This document shows positions 48,545 to 61,346 of a DNA stretch of 64,000 nucleotides, one piece after another. The translations under genes were made by a program, and so were the position numbers. The notes below the pieces were generated by a model that worked only from the letters and a program-made list of their open reading frames with translations, was not told where the DNA came from and searched no databases. Source of the DNA: Protonemura montana (taxonomy: Eukaryota; Arthropoda; Insecta; Plecoptera; Nemouridae); contig OX387603.1 of the NCBI GenBank assembly GCA_947568835.1, positions 26,746,651 through 26,810,650 on the forward strand. The letters run 5' to 3'. Every line of letters starts with the position of its first letter. Position 1 is the stretch's first letter.

Positions 48545-49035
48545 TGGTTTGCAGTGTTTAACAGCGCACTGTTTTGACAACTGGCCTCGTAAAACTTGTC
48601 TAATGACGTTCGTTAATGAGAAGGTGATGTTGAGGATGCAGATGAACCGAACAAAGCCTAGAAGGGAGAATGGACAAACCGATAGCGGCATGCAAAGCCT
48701 ACTTTCGAAGAGCACAGTGGGGCTACTGGCCTCAACTTCTCTTCTTTGGGGCAGTACTTCTCGAACAACAGGATTCCTCCACACTTCCATGCTGTCGAGA
48801 GGTTGATAAGCAAGGCGAGCAACGCTTTATTTCCTTCAACCTCTCTCCCGAACATGATGGTAACCCATCCAATACCTGACCCAGCGTAGTGTTGCTTAAC
48901 TTCGATAATCTCACGAGGATCGGTGTTTCCAACACGCCAAACCGTTCGGTGGTCACCCATCCAATACCTGACCCAGCACAGTGTTGCTTAACTTCGGTGA
49001 TATCACGGGACCTGTGTTTTCAACTCGCCAAACCG
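48545..49035 (-). mobile_element. 5S-derived SINE with two 5S heads
   Basis: Minus-strand copy with tail, body and two successive 5S-like heads (each with AAGTTAAGCAACACT-like and GGATGGGT-like boxes). No clear target duplication seen. Confidence 0.82.
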
Positions 49036-49139
49036 ATGTGTGATTGGGTGCTTTCTGATATACTTTCTCGGCGAGGGTTGAAAACTGGGGATAAGTGAAG
49101 TGCGAATGAAACTATAATGTTGGCAAGTGTTGGCAAGTG

Positions 49140-49260
49140 TTGGCAAGTCGGGAAATTTAGTTGCCCTTTACTTAGCATTCAAAACCTAGTTCAAATAGTT
49201 TTTCTTAAAACTAGTGCTAAGGATAAATCAAGTAGACACGAGTCTAAAAACCATCCAACG
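49140..49260 (+). mobile_element. Inverted-repeat element fragment
   Basis: Contains TTACTTAGCATTCAAAACC, AACTAGTGCTAAGG and AAGTAGACACGAGTC, the right end of the shared family. Confidence 0.55.
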
Positions 49261-51920
49261 CCCGAGCTCCAAACCTCCACACTCCATGACATGCCTCTGA
49301 CGCCGACCCGGCATCAGTCCCGCGGCCGGCTAGGAACAGGACGTCGCCGAGGCGAGGCAGGGGGATGAGCACCGAGCGCTCGGCATCGATCGATTGGCCG
49401 CCTCTCAGTAACAACAACGTCACCGTCATCGATGCAACAGCCGTGCGATATGCCCTTTGCCGGGGCCGACACATGGGTCTTTCTTTGTAACGGTGCAGGG
49501 AATGTCCGAGGTAGGGTTCCCCGAGGTCGCTGCTCAGGGTGAAAGGAGTCTCTGCAGCTTTTGTCAAGACAGTCTGGACCATGGCGTGCTGTCCTGTGTT
49601 CGGTGTCCTGCGACCGGGACCCGGAAGGTTGACCGTTTAGCGGACTTTGATAAATGGTACGCCACTGAGTGCACGCGCACCAAGGCTGTGATCGATTGTG
49701 CTGAAAATGGGTGCATCGATGCACATGCACCCCGCCAGGTGCAATGCGATCACGCACGCCTTGCAAAGCATCTGACGATTCTTTATATGGACCATAGATG
49801 ACCATTTGCCATCTAGCTGTTGTATCTCTCGATGCCTCCTGGTAGGCTGGGAAACCCACAGATTGCACCTACCCCACGTTTCAGATGCCTTCAAGTCGTC
49901 GGCCAGCTTTGAACAAGGATTACCTGGAATTTGATATCGTGGATTTGATCGACAGCGGGACGTTGTAGGTGACGGGTTCAATAAGGTGTACATGGTATCC
50001 GTTGTACATTATTTTATGTATAGAATTTCCAATGTCATAATACTCGATAATAATATAGATTGTGATTTTATATTTATTAATTTATTTATTTATTGTGTAT
50101 ATGAAATATTATCAATAAAGGTTCAACAACGTGAAGTCGAATTGGTGTAGGAATCGCAGACAAGTCAGGTGGTGGTTCTATAGGGGGTTACCGACGGTTT
50201 AAGGGAAAGGGGAGACAGTGGGTTGGATGGATTACCGAACGGCTTGTCTAATATGGACCAAGTAATGATGGGGCGCGAGGAGGTAGAGAGAGATAGATAG
50301 ATAGAGAGATGGAGAGAATAAGGAAGGTATTTCGATGGATTGATAAATGACTCTAATGGCAAGTGTTTGTATAATGTCTATGATGTACCCAGCTAAGATT
50401 TGCCCAAGTAGCACTCACGAGCGTCTGCCTAGTGCCATGCTAATTCCGAGTGTTTCTCAGCTCGTGAGCACTTTGTATAAATATTCTCACGTTTGATATA
50501 GGTACGTATAGCCTAGAGGGTTGTATAATTCGCTACCAATTAATAAGCATTCGTCTTTGGCCCGGTTTTACAAAATTCTTACAACTCTGAGTTGAGCTTT
50601 TAGCTCTGACAGAGACAGTTTCATGAATGTCACTGCTTTTGATAGGAAGTAGCCATGACAACTGTGTTAACGCCCCTGTTTATAACTGGTAGTTGCGAAC
50701 GATGTAAGCCCGGGCCCGAAGTATTCGGCCGTTAGTGATACATTTGTAATTAAAATTCGTTTGCTGTCATGAGATTTTGATTCAGTCGTATAGTGGTCGA
50801 CAACGCAGAGATTGTTTTTGCACTAAATTATTCCCCTTCCCCTAGATAAAATGACTTAGAAAATATCAAGCTATATAGATACCTGCTATATAAGAGACTT
50901 GTTAATGGATGTATAGGTTCTAATCAATATCATGTTAAAACTGTGAATATATATATATATATATATATATCTATATCAATCAAATACGTGCCATATTGTG
51001 CCGTGCAATAAACGCTACTATATGACTAGTCCAGATAATAACAATCATTATATCTATATATACTTTTATCTGTCGCTATCTTAAAGTGTTCCAATCACAT
51101 GGATGGAACCGAAATGGCTTTTTCCAAGTGAACAATTCAGTCGTCTGCGATGAAATCTTGATCCTTGCGTAGAAAATATAACACGTCCACCTATCCTTGC
51201 GTCTCCTAGCAGAAAGGGAGATGAGGATGATGTGCCTGCCAGAGGTTAGGTGATGGATTCGGTGCAGAGAAGCTGAACATTTTAGTTTGGTCCACGTCAC
51301 CATGAGGCCGTCGACCCAGCAAGCCGGTCATCCAGCAGGGAAATCAGAGGCGGGTGTCCGGTGTAACCGGAGAGGTTTTCTGTTACGAAGTGTGGATTCT
51401 TCAAAGAAGGTCGTGAGGCTACTGGGTTGCAGATGATAATCCCGTCCGGTTGATTCAAATCGTTGTGAATGACTCACGCGGAAAACGGGGACGGCTTCGG
51501 ATTCGTTTGCAGCGAGCACGTGGATTGCGTTGGAAACCTGAGTAGAAAACGTGTGGTTCCATTGTGTGATTCCATGGTTACAACGTGTGGATCCGGCTAG
51601 GAGCCTGTTCGATGTCATAATTATGATCGTGTCGATGGCGTCTTGGCCCGTGAATTTGTGAGTGAAATGAGTGAAGTGAATCTATGAATGTGTTAACGAG
51701 CAACTCGCTAATGGAACTGGATGAGTTAAGTGTCCAAACGGCAACGTTCTCCGTCGTCATAGGGCTCTCACGTTGAAGAAAGAGAATTACGTCACTCGAG
51801 TTTTTAGAACGTCGCACCCGATTGGACCGACGCCGGCGTCGGGGTGTGACGTCCCGCACTTCCACATACGAGGAAGTTCCCTTTCCTACCGACCAGGGGC
51901 GTCGGCCGAGGGTCTGTCGC
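49261..51920. other. Gap between CFAP298 region and the Teh3/4-like gene
   Basis: The 49.3-49.9 kb part is GC-rich with overlapping open frames on both strands but no domain or splice structure I trust. A (GATA)n-like tract lies near 50285-50310 and an (AT)n tract near 50946-50970. The right part is the 3' flank of the minus-strand gene. Confidence 0.4.
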
Positions 51921-54900
51921 CTAGCGCTGCTCGATACTGGACGTCGCGTGGGCGCCGTCGCGTGCTGTCGGCGTGAGCTCGTCGGCCTCGTCTTCCTCGG
52001 CGTCCTCCATGTCGGCCGTACAGTACTTGCAGCGCATCTTGGCGTCATCTCCCACCTTGACAGACCGCGTGATGATGCACAGAGTGGCACACGAGAGCAG
52101 GAATAGCACGCACGGAACGATCACTGCGATCATCAGCTCGATCCACGTCTTGCGCAGGTCGAACTTTGCCACCACGAAGAACGAGTTCACCTGCAAAGAG
52201 TGCATCAGAGTCAGCCTTGGTCAACCACCACGAGGTGCCAGAGCGAATGCTGACAGCATTGCCAACCCTAGCACGTAGCCACGTCAATGTGTTACGATTA
52301 ATCGCGTTAAGTTTTGCGGCTCGTCCGCAGATCGGCACTTGACTCCACCTGCTCGAGGACCGGAACACTCGACGAGAAGGGCGCGTTGGGTGCACCTCTT
52401 AAAAGGCGCACTCTCCAAGCCACGAGGGACAGCCGACGTCGCACATTTCCACCAGCGGGCCGTGCTTGAGTGCCTAGCACAACCTCTTGGCCTGTCTAGA
52501 GGTTTCTACGCAGTTTTACTATCATCAATCGATATGTATTAGTTCACCATTCCAAGTGTCTAAATTATGGATGGCCGTACCCTGACGTGTGCGCCGTTTA
52601 CACTAGTAATGACACGTCGCCAGTACTTGGAATGACATTATGTCTCAGACCCCGAGCTTTTTAGCTCCGTTCCATTCAAGTGGGACATACAGAGCCCACC
52701 AAGCCGTGAGGTCCCTCCTTAAAGGAGTTAATGTCCTGTTGCTTAGTAGGCGAGGTAGGGTACATGACGTACCTTGTCGTAGTAGCAAGCGAAGCGTGAC
52801 TGCGCCGTCTGGTTGTCCCCGTCGCGTCCGTTTGAGGCCAGAAACTCCTTGCACTCGCCTTGCAGCGTGTTCACGCACGCCTCCAGGTTAATGTAGAGTC
52901 GACTCAGGTTGTAGATGGTCAGCTCGGACTGCATGGGCACGAATCCTTGGGACGGGTCGAGCACGCGCGTACTGTTACTGTACAGCGCCCAGAAGGTGGT
53001 GAAGTTGATGAACGGCTTGGGGATGCGCTCCTCTTCTAGCACCGTGCCGTTCAGGCAGTCGGTGGCCCTGCAGAAACAACCAATAGTGAAACTAGGCTAC
53101 AACACGTCGCTATAATCGGGGACTAGTGTCCATTATTCTCTGCTGTTGGCACCATCCATCGTTCCTGGAACAGCACTCGTCCTTCTGCCCCGTTCAGCGC
53201 GAATTTTCTTAGCAATCTGTTAGCAGCCGACGTTATGGAATCAATTATGCATTACCAGGGAGACAACTAACTGATCGATACTAAAGTTTGAAACAGCGGA
53301 TGATGAATTCGTTCTTCCGTGTCTTGCTTAAAGGTTACTAAGTGATGGGAATGTTTGCATGCGGTGCATATGTGCATGGCAGGCCAACCTTGCAACGGAT
53401 TATCCCCAAGTGACTGGCTGGTCATCCCTAGTACCGACTGAAGCGGGGGACGTGCGTCGCCGTACCGGCTAATGGATATGTGTTGTCGTTGTGCGTGGAT
53501 CGATGGGAAACGCAATGACTCTGATGAAGCTTGCTGGTGACACGCCTAACCTCTGAACGCCTCGTGTCGGTTTCTGTCTGCTCCCTAACAAACCGTACAA
53601 GTCCCTCGCGTGTCGCCTTGCCGCTTGGAGCTCTCGTTCGGGGGGAAACCTGGCCTGAGTACGCCGGCTAATTACCAGCCGAGCTTTCGCATCTCTAGAC
53701 AAGTGCCGATCGTCTTGCCAGCCTCTCAAGACGCCGCTAATCGATGTGCCTTTGTTTCATCGTTACACCGCGTTCCCTCCGCCTAGTGCGAGGTCATCGA
53801 TAATGGAGTCGTCACTCGTTTTGAGTCCGTACGTTCCGAGTCTCGGCACGAAGCTATCAGTGTCTTGCTTGCCTGACTCGTAACCTGGATCGGTTGAGAG
53901 CGGGGCGAGGCACACAACTCTTCGAATGAGAGCGAGGCGGTGCGGTGATGGGCACGTATTGCTGGGGCGAGAGATTGATGCGGCCAGGAGAGCTGTCAGC
54001 TAGCAAGACGCGATTCTACGTTATTTGCTCGGTGAAAGAGATGAGAATTGAGTGGCTCTCCGACAATTGCGACCCTCAACGAGTCCAACGTTGCCGGTCA
54101 AACGACACGAGTGGGCTACGTGTCCCGGGGAAGTTAAGTCACGCATAAACATTTAAATTTGTGTCTGGGCAGAACATACACAGAACCTGGCAAGAACAGT
54201 TGGAAGGTCAGCACCACTCGGAGCTCGCAAGCACCAAGTTGGGACAAAGTGTCCCGTGTACCCACCTTAGGCCGCTGACGGAGTCGTCCTTGAGAACGGT
54301 GTGGCAGGACATGAGCAGTACCCCGCCCTCGTGGTCGTCTCGACGCCACACCTCAACGGCCTCCTCCAGCTTCGTAGCGTCTCCGGTGCCGTTGGCCCGG
54401 ACGGTGGCCGTCACGCTCTGGCACTGAGCCGTGTATAGGCTGTCCTCGAACATGACGTACACGTTCACGCCACTGGTTGTGATCTTCTGGCAGTAGCGGT
54501 CGCACGAGAACGCAGCCTTGATCTTGACACAGCGCGACTTGTGGCACTCGAAGAAGCCGTTCAGCTTCATGTTGTCCTTCTCCGAGTCGACCAGGATGCC
54601 GTCAGCTTTGTGGTGACACTGGTAGAGCTCGGACATGTTGGCACAATGCCCCAGCGAGCAGTTGAACACGCCGTTCAACGCACCGCACTCAGTACCGTTG
54701 TTGCAGTTGAAGCGTTTCAACGCCGCGGTGTTAGCCTGCAACACAGATGCTGTTGATGTGATGCCGGCTCGAGGTCACCGAGACCTTCGCCTTGGCCTTG
54801 GCCTTAGCCTTGGCCAGCCGGGCCAATAGGAATGCAGCGCATACCAGCCAGCCGTGGCCAGCGGCTCAGTATCCTAAGGAAATTCAGGGAACCGGGAACC

Positions 54901-57756
54901 GGTTCCAGGAAAATGGGAACCGGCTCTTGAGCAGACATCCGGAGGGGCTCGAGCCCCCTCTGACCTGTTAAATGAGAGACTTAACGATCGAGTTTCGGAC
55001 AAACATGAGTCTATTCGGACATGAGTGCTACTTTCGGTCGACCTAGGGATATCAACTTTGTTGATTTTGAGCACGGAACGCGATGTTGTCTCCCCCTCCC
55101 CCCACTTGGAGGCTCCGAGCTCTGTATTTGTTCTGCTCTGCGTCATCTGGGACAGGTTAATACCGAACCCCCAACCCTCTCATCTAGTTGCCCTACGAGG
55201 TGCTTCGAACGTTTGACCGTCCAGGGTCTTAGAAATGCTTACACCCTACTGCATCGCAAGCCTCGTCAGACTTTATAATCCATGGGATTGTTTAGTCGCA
55301 AAGAGAATTGTCCAACCCTCGGCCTCGAGAGGTATTTGCACCGGACCTCCTAGAGGCATCTTGAAGCCCTTGCTTTAGATCCTTGAGTCGTTCGCACCCA
55401 AGTGCCGTGATCGATGTCCCACGACGCCCGTCGCGACGCCGAGTCACGTGCCCGATAATATGCTAACAACGCACGTCGATAACGACACTACAATAGCGCC
55501 GCCGTGCGGTACATTCGCCGCCGCGACGCTGATTGATGTGACGGTGTCGATGTGTCACAGCGACGCCCGACGCCGACGCCCGACGTTTTCAGGGTCAGAG
55601 CGTCGTCTGGACAAGTGTGGGATTCGATGGAAGGTTCCAAGAATCTTCAAGTGGCCAGCGGGGCGTCGGGACTGACTAATACCTCGTACAAAGTGTGTAG
55701 GGATGATAGGCGACCGCGACGAACTGACTATTCCAGATAGATTACAGGACTACTTTAAACCCCAAGCAATGTGAACCTAAGAGACATCGGCGTGGCGTGT
55801 GTGTCACAAAGCTATCGAGCTTTCAAAATGAGTTTCATGTATTTATAAGTAATCTTTTGCTAAAGATTGTACGATAGTTATCTACCGATTCCAGGCTGTA
55901 CGGACAGCAACAGAGCGTGCTTCGGAGCTATGTCGCTCGTTCGCGGATAATGAATTAGTCCGGCATTCGTCTTTCAAGCTCAAAACAAGTTTGCCCGAGT
56001 CACGTGACCTAGATTTCCGGCTGCCCCGATCGGAGCGTGCCAGGCTGCTATGTTTGGTGGAGGCGCCATACTCTCAGTTGTGTTCGATATTCACCCCACC
56101 GCGCTTTGACTCGCGTGCTCCATGTGCTCGGAGTGGACAGATTAACGCGGGGTCCGGCTTCGACGCTTGTTTTATGAATGTGTTCGCCGACTCGCACGCC
56201 AAACCTCGTCGTTACCTTCGTGTGTACGAAACACACGCCACCCTCGGCGCATTCCTCCGTGCTGGCTTTGGCACGAAACCGCGGGCTTCGCAAGTTCGAA
56301 ACTATCCCCGAACCGGGCTTAGTACGTCCGGAAACTTTTCGTAAAATTATGGCTTGGCATCGCTAAGATTGGGCCAAACTCTTTGGCGGGCAATTGGAGT
56401 GCGGCCAACGCCGCAAAACACGTTACCGGTTGGTTGGACGCAGGCCGACGTAGTTATTTAGCGGCGCTGTGTCGGCGTCGGCGTCGCTGCGTGCCGCGAG
56501 TATATCGATCCCGGCCGACCGACCGACCGACCGGCCTCTGTCCCTCCCCCTGCACACGGCAACGAGTTCAACCAACCTGCCAGAGCTGTACACATGACAA
56601 CAACCACCTGCCCGTGTGCACCTCGTTGATGATCTGCGGGGTTTAACATACCACTTTTTTGACAACGGTCTTTGCGGCACTGGTCTAATGGCGTCGGTGA
56701 ATGAACGTATCATAATTTACCTAACCTACCCTAGAAGGGAGGAGGGGAAACACGGTGCTGGCAGTTAGCCTACTCCTGTTGAAGACCAAGGGGACCACCG
56801 GCTTAACGTCCCTTCTGAAGGACGGTACAACGCGAACAGCAAGATTCCTCCACAAATCCATGCTGCCGAGGTTGATAACCAAGGCAAATGCAGTTGCTGT
56901 ACTAAATTTCATCCCTCCAACCACTTTCCCTAACAGAACTGGTCATGTGTATGATGGTCACCCATCCAATACCTGACTCAGCGCAGTGTTGCTTAGATCA
57001 TGAGAACCGGTGTTTCGAACACGCCAAACGGTTCGTTATGTGCACCTCGTCCTCTCTTGGATTCCCATCGAAGGACGCCTCACCGGACAACCAACCTGCC
57101 CTACACAACCACCGACTCGAGTGCACCTCTCAGTTCTCTTTAAGTGCTGTCCATTGACGCTCTCCAAAGTGCACACGCCTTTCACAAAGAGCTGTTAAAA
57201 CGTTTGTTAGCCTGCCATGCCGGCAACACCTGAGTCTCTACGTATGTCTAGGTCTTGTTTGCCATCGAAACCTGCTTGAAATCATCGCTTGAAGCCACGT
57301 GCTGGCCCGAAGTTGTTCAAACCGTAACCTAGCGGGGTCGCCTCGTAGTCCTTCCCCCTCTCTTTCTACGGTACCCACCTGGGGACACGAGACAGCCACC
57401 GCGCGCGTGCAGTTGTGGAAACGCAGATCGGTGCCGTTCCTTCGTACGGCCACGTGTATCTGCGGGCAGAACCCTGACGTCTTCGTGAGGCACCACTCGC
57501 CGCACGACGCCCAGTCGCAGTAGTTAGTCTGCATGGTGGTATTCACGGTCTGGCACATGACTGGAGTTGTCTCCAGACCAGACTTGAAGGCGCGGTGGGA
57601 CGGCATGTAGATCGCCACTGTCAGGTAGACCAACGCCACGCAGCTCATCACCACGGTCAGTTGGCACATGCAGATCGAGCCACAGATGCGGCGATCTTGC
57701 TCGGGGATCAGCCGCTCTTTGTACTTCTTACCCATCTCTTCTTCGGTCACTATCAT
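51921..57756 (-). CDS. TipE homologue of the Teh3/Teh4 type, sodium-channel auxiliary subunit
   Basis: Two-pass membrane protein of the arthropod TipE family, which modulates voltage-gated sodium channels of the Para type. Exons: 57379-57756, 54266-54735, 52773-53067, 51921-52190; 470 residues, in phase. First membrane helix near residues 32-54 (VVMSCVALVYLTVAIYMP). The large Cys-rich extracellular loop has CDWASCGEWCLTKTSGFCPQ, RFNCNNGTECGALNGVFNC, HCANMSELYQCHHKADG, CHKSRC, CDRYCQK, TDCLNGT and CVNTLQGEC, with several N-x-S/T sites. Exon 4 starts VNSFFVVAKFDLRK, then the second helix (ELMIAVIVPCVLFLLSCATL) and RSVKVGDDAKMRCKYC, ending in an acidic tail. Assignment to Teh3/Teh4 rather than TipE/Teh1/Teh2 rests on recalled family motifs. 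Confidence 0.85.
56627..57038 (-). mobile_element. 5S-derived SINE with 12-bp target duplication
   Basis: Minus-strand copy flanked by TGTGCACCTCGT at 56615-56626 and 57039-57050. In intron 1 of the Teh3/4-like gene. Confidence 0.85.
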
Positions 57757-59677
57757 TGGAGTGGTCACAATCAACAAGAACGGGATGCAATCACGCTCTC
57801 ATGTCTGCGCCCTGTGTTTCGACGTGCCACTTTGGTAGACTCGGGCAAGTCATCGCAGTCACGTAGCACTTTATCGACGTTCCGAACGAAGCGGCAAAAG
57901 ACGCACTGCGTGGATCACAGCGGCATCGGTGCGTGGGGCGCGTGAGGCGCGACCCGGGTTCTCGGCGTCGCGGCGCTTGCACCTGTTCGTACGGCCGACG
58001 TCGACGCTGTGCAGCGCTGTTGTGTTCCCGGGACGCCGTCGGTCTGTCGGTCTGTCGGTCGGTCGTAGCCGGGGGCAGCGCGCGCAACGTAGCCTCTGGG
58101 GAGCGTGGCGGGGGGCGGCAATGTTTACAAACATCGTCCCTCGCGCGGCGGTCGCTTCTTGTTGCTGGCGCCAGTGGGCAGACGCCAGAGAACAGGCGAC
58201 GTCGACGTAGTTCGCCGAGGTAGCGTCGGGCGTCGCTGCCTGAGCGGCGGGAAGTTTTCAGTCGTGCTTGAAGTGAGGTTAAATCGCCGACCAACTGGTA
58301 TCTTCTCAGCATACAGATTGTAAATCCCACATAACGTAACAGTCGCGATCAGCCGTTATCCCAAAGTCTTTCTTACAGTTGGCGTGTCAGTCTTGACTAT
58401 GAAAATATTCTTACATCGCTTCAGATGCACTCGGCGCTCCGTAAAAAGTTAGGTCGGGACGGAACTGGAAAACCGGGGAAACGTGGTTCAATTCCAAATA
58501 AGACAACGCCATGTAGCACAAGGTTGCAGACGCTTTATTTTCAAAATATAACACGTTATGTCATGCTTCATAATAATAATTATGATGACGATAATAATAA
58601 TTGTAATAGTAATTGCGTTATAATAATAACATGCACCATCCGTCCGACAAACGTGGCGGTCAACAAAGCTGGGTCAACCAGGACAACAGAAGTGTTTTAG
58701 TGTCTTCAAAGCAGTCTAAACCTAGGCATGCGAAGTAGACCTTATTGTCCGGTATCATTGCTCTCATTCTCTCGACGAGAATCCGGAAGAGCGCTAGGTC
58801 ACTAATTCAACTCAAAGTATTGTTTAGAAGTTCGGATTGCTATGTCGAAGATATGTTGCCACGCTTTATTCAACGCTATCTTTTGAAATCGCTCGAGTGA
58901 CTGAAAAAACTATCACTTATTTGTGAAACGAATTGTGATTCGGTGTTTCTTTAAAGCTAATGTTCGGTACGTAACTAGAGAGTCGATAAGTTTATTTGTA
59001 ACTGTAATTGTTCTAGTAAATCGTAACGCTTAGAGTAATTTAGAGAAGTTGGAAGTGCACCGTAGGAGCGGGTGGGTTCTTAGGAGATCGCAGTGCTTCG
59101 AGTGCGATCTCTTTCACTAGTGTTGAGCAAATTGGAAATTAAGCCTTCTATCGAGGTAATAACGACATGAAAATACTTTCCTAACTTCTTCATCGATACA
59201 CTTGAAGGTGCATTTGAAACTATCTTCTACTGGGACGACTCGCTCGTTCGTTAGGTTTAAACGGTTTGTTAGTATTAATTAGTCAAACGGTGCAATTATT
59301 TGCAAAGATTATGGAAAAATCGAAGGCTTTCGCGAATCCTGCTGCTACGAAATTGCTTTCCTGCCACGCAGCTTGGCACCTCTGTCTTTCACAATGCCAC
59401 AGCATTTTATTGACTCTCTTAACAAAGCGATAATCGATTATTATTAGTTATTCTATTGAATGAAGAATTAGTAAATTCTTGATTGGCAAAGCGATGCGGG
59501 ATCCTTTATAAAAGGACAGCATTTATTTCGCCCAATTCCTTCACAACCAGTCTAGATGATTCGCAGCAAGATACGAGTATTTGTAACCATTTTTGTGGCC
59601 ATTTTACCAGCAAAACCTATACAATGTTAATCATAATATATCGATTTAATATATATATATTTATATGTATATTTGCA

Positions 59678-59712
<35 letters not shown>

Positions 59713-60528
59713 ATTATTATAGACACACTATAGTATAGGCAACTTTTCTTAGATTACTTCGAGAGTATTGGGAGTAGGTATAATGTACAGTGCTAAGTAC
59801 CTGCACGGACACGACCTGCCAATCGTTGCAGGTTGCCCGGAGAGCAAGAAATAGAGACACAGAGAGCGCCTGGGAAGGGGCAAGGGATCACGGTCAAGGT
59901 GCTGATGAGTATTGAGTGAAGTGCGCTCAGGCAGGCTGGGTGGTGGTCAGTGACTTCGACAGATGCAGACATGGCAGCAGTGGGGTTGGCACTTAATGAG
60001 TATTGGGGGCACCCTTCGCGGGGCACCCTCTACAAGACGAGGTGCCCTCCGAATGCAAAGGTCGCACGAGCCTGCCTCAGCGTCTCAAACTGACACTGAC
60101 CGAAGCACGATCAAGTGAATTCGTCTTAATGCCAGCACTAGGCACACAGTCGAGATGGTGGCTCGTTGGTAAAATAGTCTTCAAGTTTTCCTACTAATTA
60201 CGAGGATTCCAAATAAGCCTCCTTGTGTGTAGAATATATTTTGTTAAAAATTGGAAGAATCGATAGAGAGATTTGAAACAGCCAGAGGTTACAGCAGGTG
60301 AAGCAAGGTCTCTGGCTCCCTGTCGAGAACAACCTTCAGCCTCGATCTCCTGCCCGTCAACGCGTGATGGCCTAAGACAAGCCCCCGGTACGCAGGGGCT
60401 GAGGTTTCAGTCCCTGCGTACCAAGAGCCTTCAGTCGCGTCCTCATACCCGTCGATCTCAAGACGTCCGAAGACCACCCCCCCAGCATAGCCCTGGACTT
60501 AGGCCGATGGAGTTTGAAGTGGCAGTAA
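57757..60528. other. Upstream flank of the Teh3/4-like gene
   Basis: CpG-rich from about 57930 to 58260, probably promoter and leader. The open frames there run in many phases because stops are rare in GC-rich DNA. An AT-rich stretch with a (TTA)n tract near 59678-59712 follows. Nothing else recognised. Confidence 0.45.
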
Positions 60529-60684
60529 TCAGGTGGACTGCAGCAGCTGGTAGTTGTTGTAGTAGATGTGTTCGTCGACATCATCCTCGGCGAAGGTCAA
60601 CTCCTCCAACTGCAGTTCGCTCCTCGACCGGCGCTTGTTCTTGTCCCCCGCGCCGCCTCCGCCGGCCCCGTCGCCACCGGCCCC
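60529..60684 (-). CDS. Unassigned terminal coding exon
   Basis: A minus-strand frame ending at TGA (60529-60531) with a plausible acceptor at 60685. The 51 residues start Gly-rich, then KNKRRSRSELQLEEL and TFAEDDVDEHIYYNNY, ending LLQST. Nearly every codon ends in G or C, like the other exons here. An adjacent, alternative short frame upstream ends DYFEPEQY. I do not recognise the protein. It could be the last exon of a gene starting right of the window or an alternative end of the TipE-family gene. Confidence 0.35.
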   Translation of the reverse strand, partial: GAGGDGAGGGGAGDKNKRRSRSELQLEELTFAEDDVDEHIYYNNYQLLQST

Positions 60685-61176
60685 CTGGCGTCAATACTGC
60701 TCTGGTTCGAAGTAGTCGTCGTCGTCGTCACGGTCACTGGGGACAAGACCACATTGATGTCACGACTTGCCCCCCAGGTGGGGTGCCTCTACCTGTCTGC
60801 AACCCTAGGGGCTGTCAGGGTGTTGACCGCCCTATATGACGTGAATTGAGTCATGCTATTGGAGTCGGCGCTATCCTTTGCGTGCATTTTGCGGTCGCAT
60901 GCTCGGAAATCTGATCGATTCGACGCTTGGCAAACAAACTTTTCCTCTGCATCATTCATGAGCCTTTCACTTATCTGCAAGCCAAATCGCGACTCAGCTA
61001 ATTACCCTCGCGGCTTGCACAGGACAGCCGTTGTCTGGGCAAGCTTTTAGCTAGGCCTTGAGCGACCAACACAGCATGAGAATCCTCATCAGCTTTGAAA
61101 CCTCCCAAAAGCCCAATATGGTGCTTGCAATAAGTCAACTAGACCCAAGTCAGCTCCTTTAATTTGGTCGCAACGT

Positions 61177-61182
61177 TTTATT
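61177..61182 (-). terminator. Candidate poly(A) signal of the intronless TipE homologue
   Basis: AATAAA on the minus strand, 165 bases past the stop codon at 61347. Confidence 0.4.
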
Positions 61183-61346
61183 AATAGCTTTATCAAAATG
61201 TGTACAGAATTTTAGCACAAGCATGTAGCAAAAGCGATGTAGACGAGTAAAAGAGCAGCCCCGTGCGCGCCGACCTGCGCTTCCCGCCGATTGGCAGGTA
61301 GACGGAAAGCGCAGACCTCCGCGCCAAGGCTGCTCGTGGAGGCCTC

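Noticed and set aside
49457-49801. Cys-rich 114-codon frame
   Set aside because: No recognisable family, no splice context, and an equally long opposite-strand frame; GC-rich chance frame is the simpler view.
57929-58223. Overlapping Arg-rich frames upstream of the Teh3/4-like gene
   Set aside because: Typical of a CpG-rich promoter where stop codons are rare; frames overlap on both strands with no conserved features.
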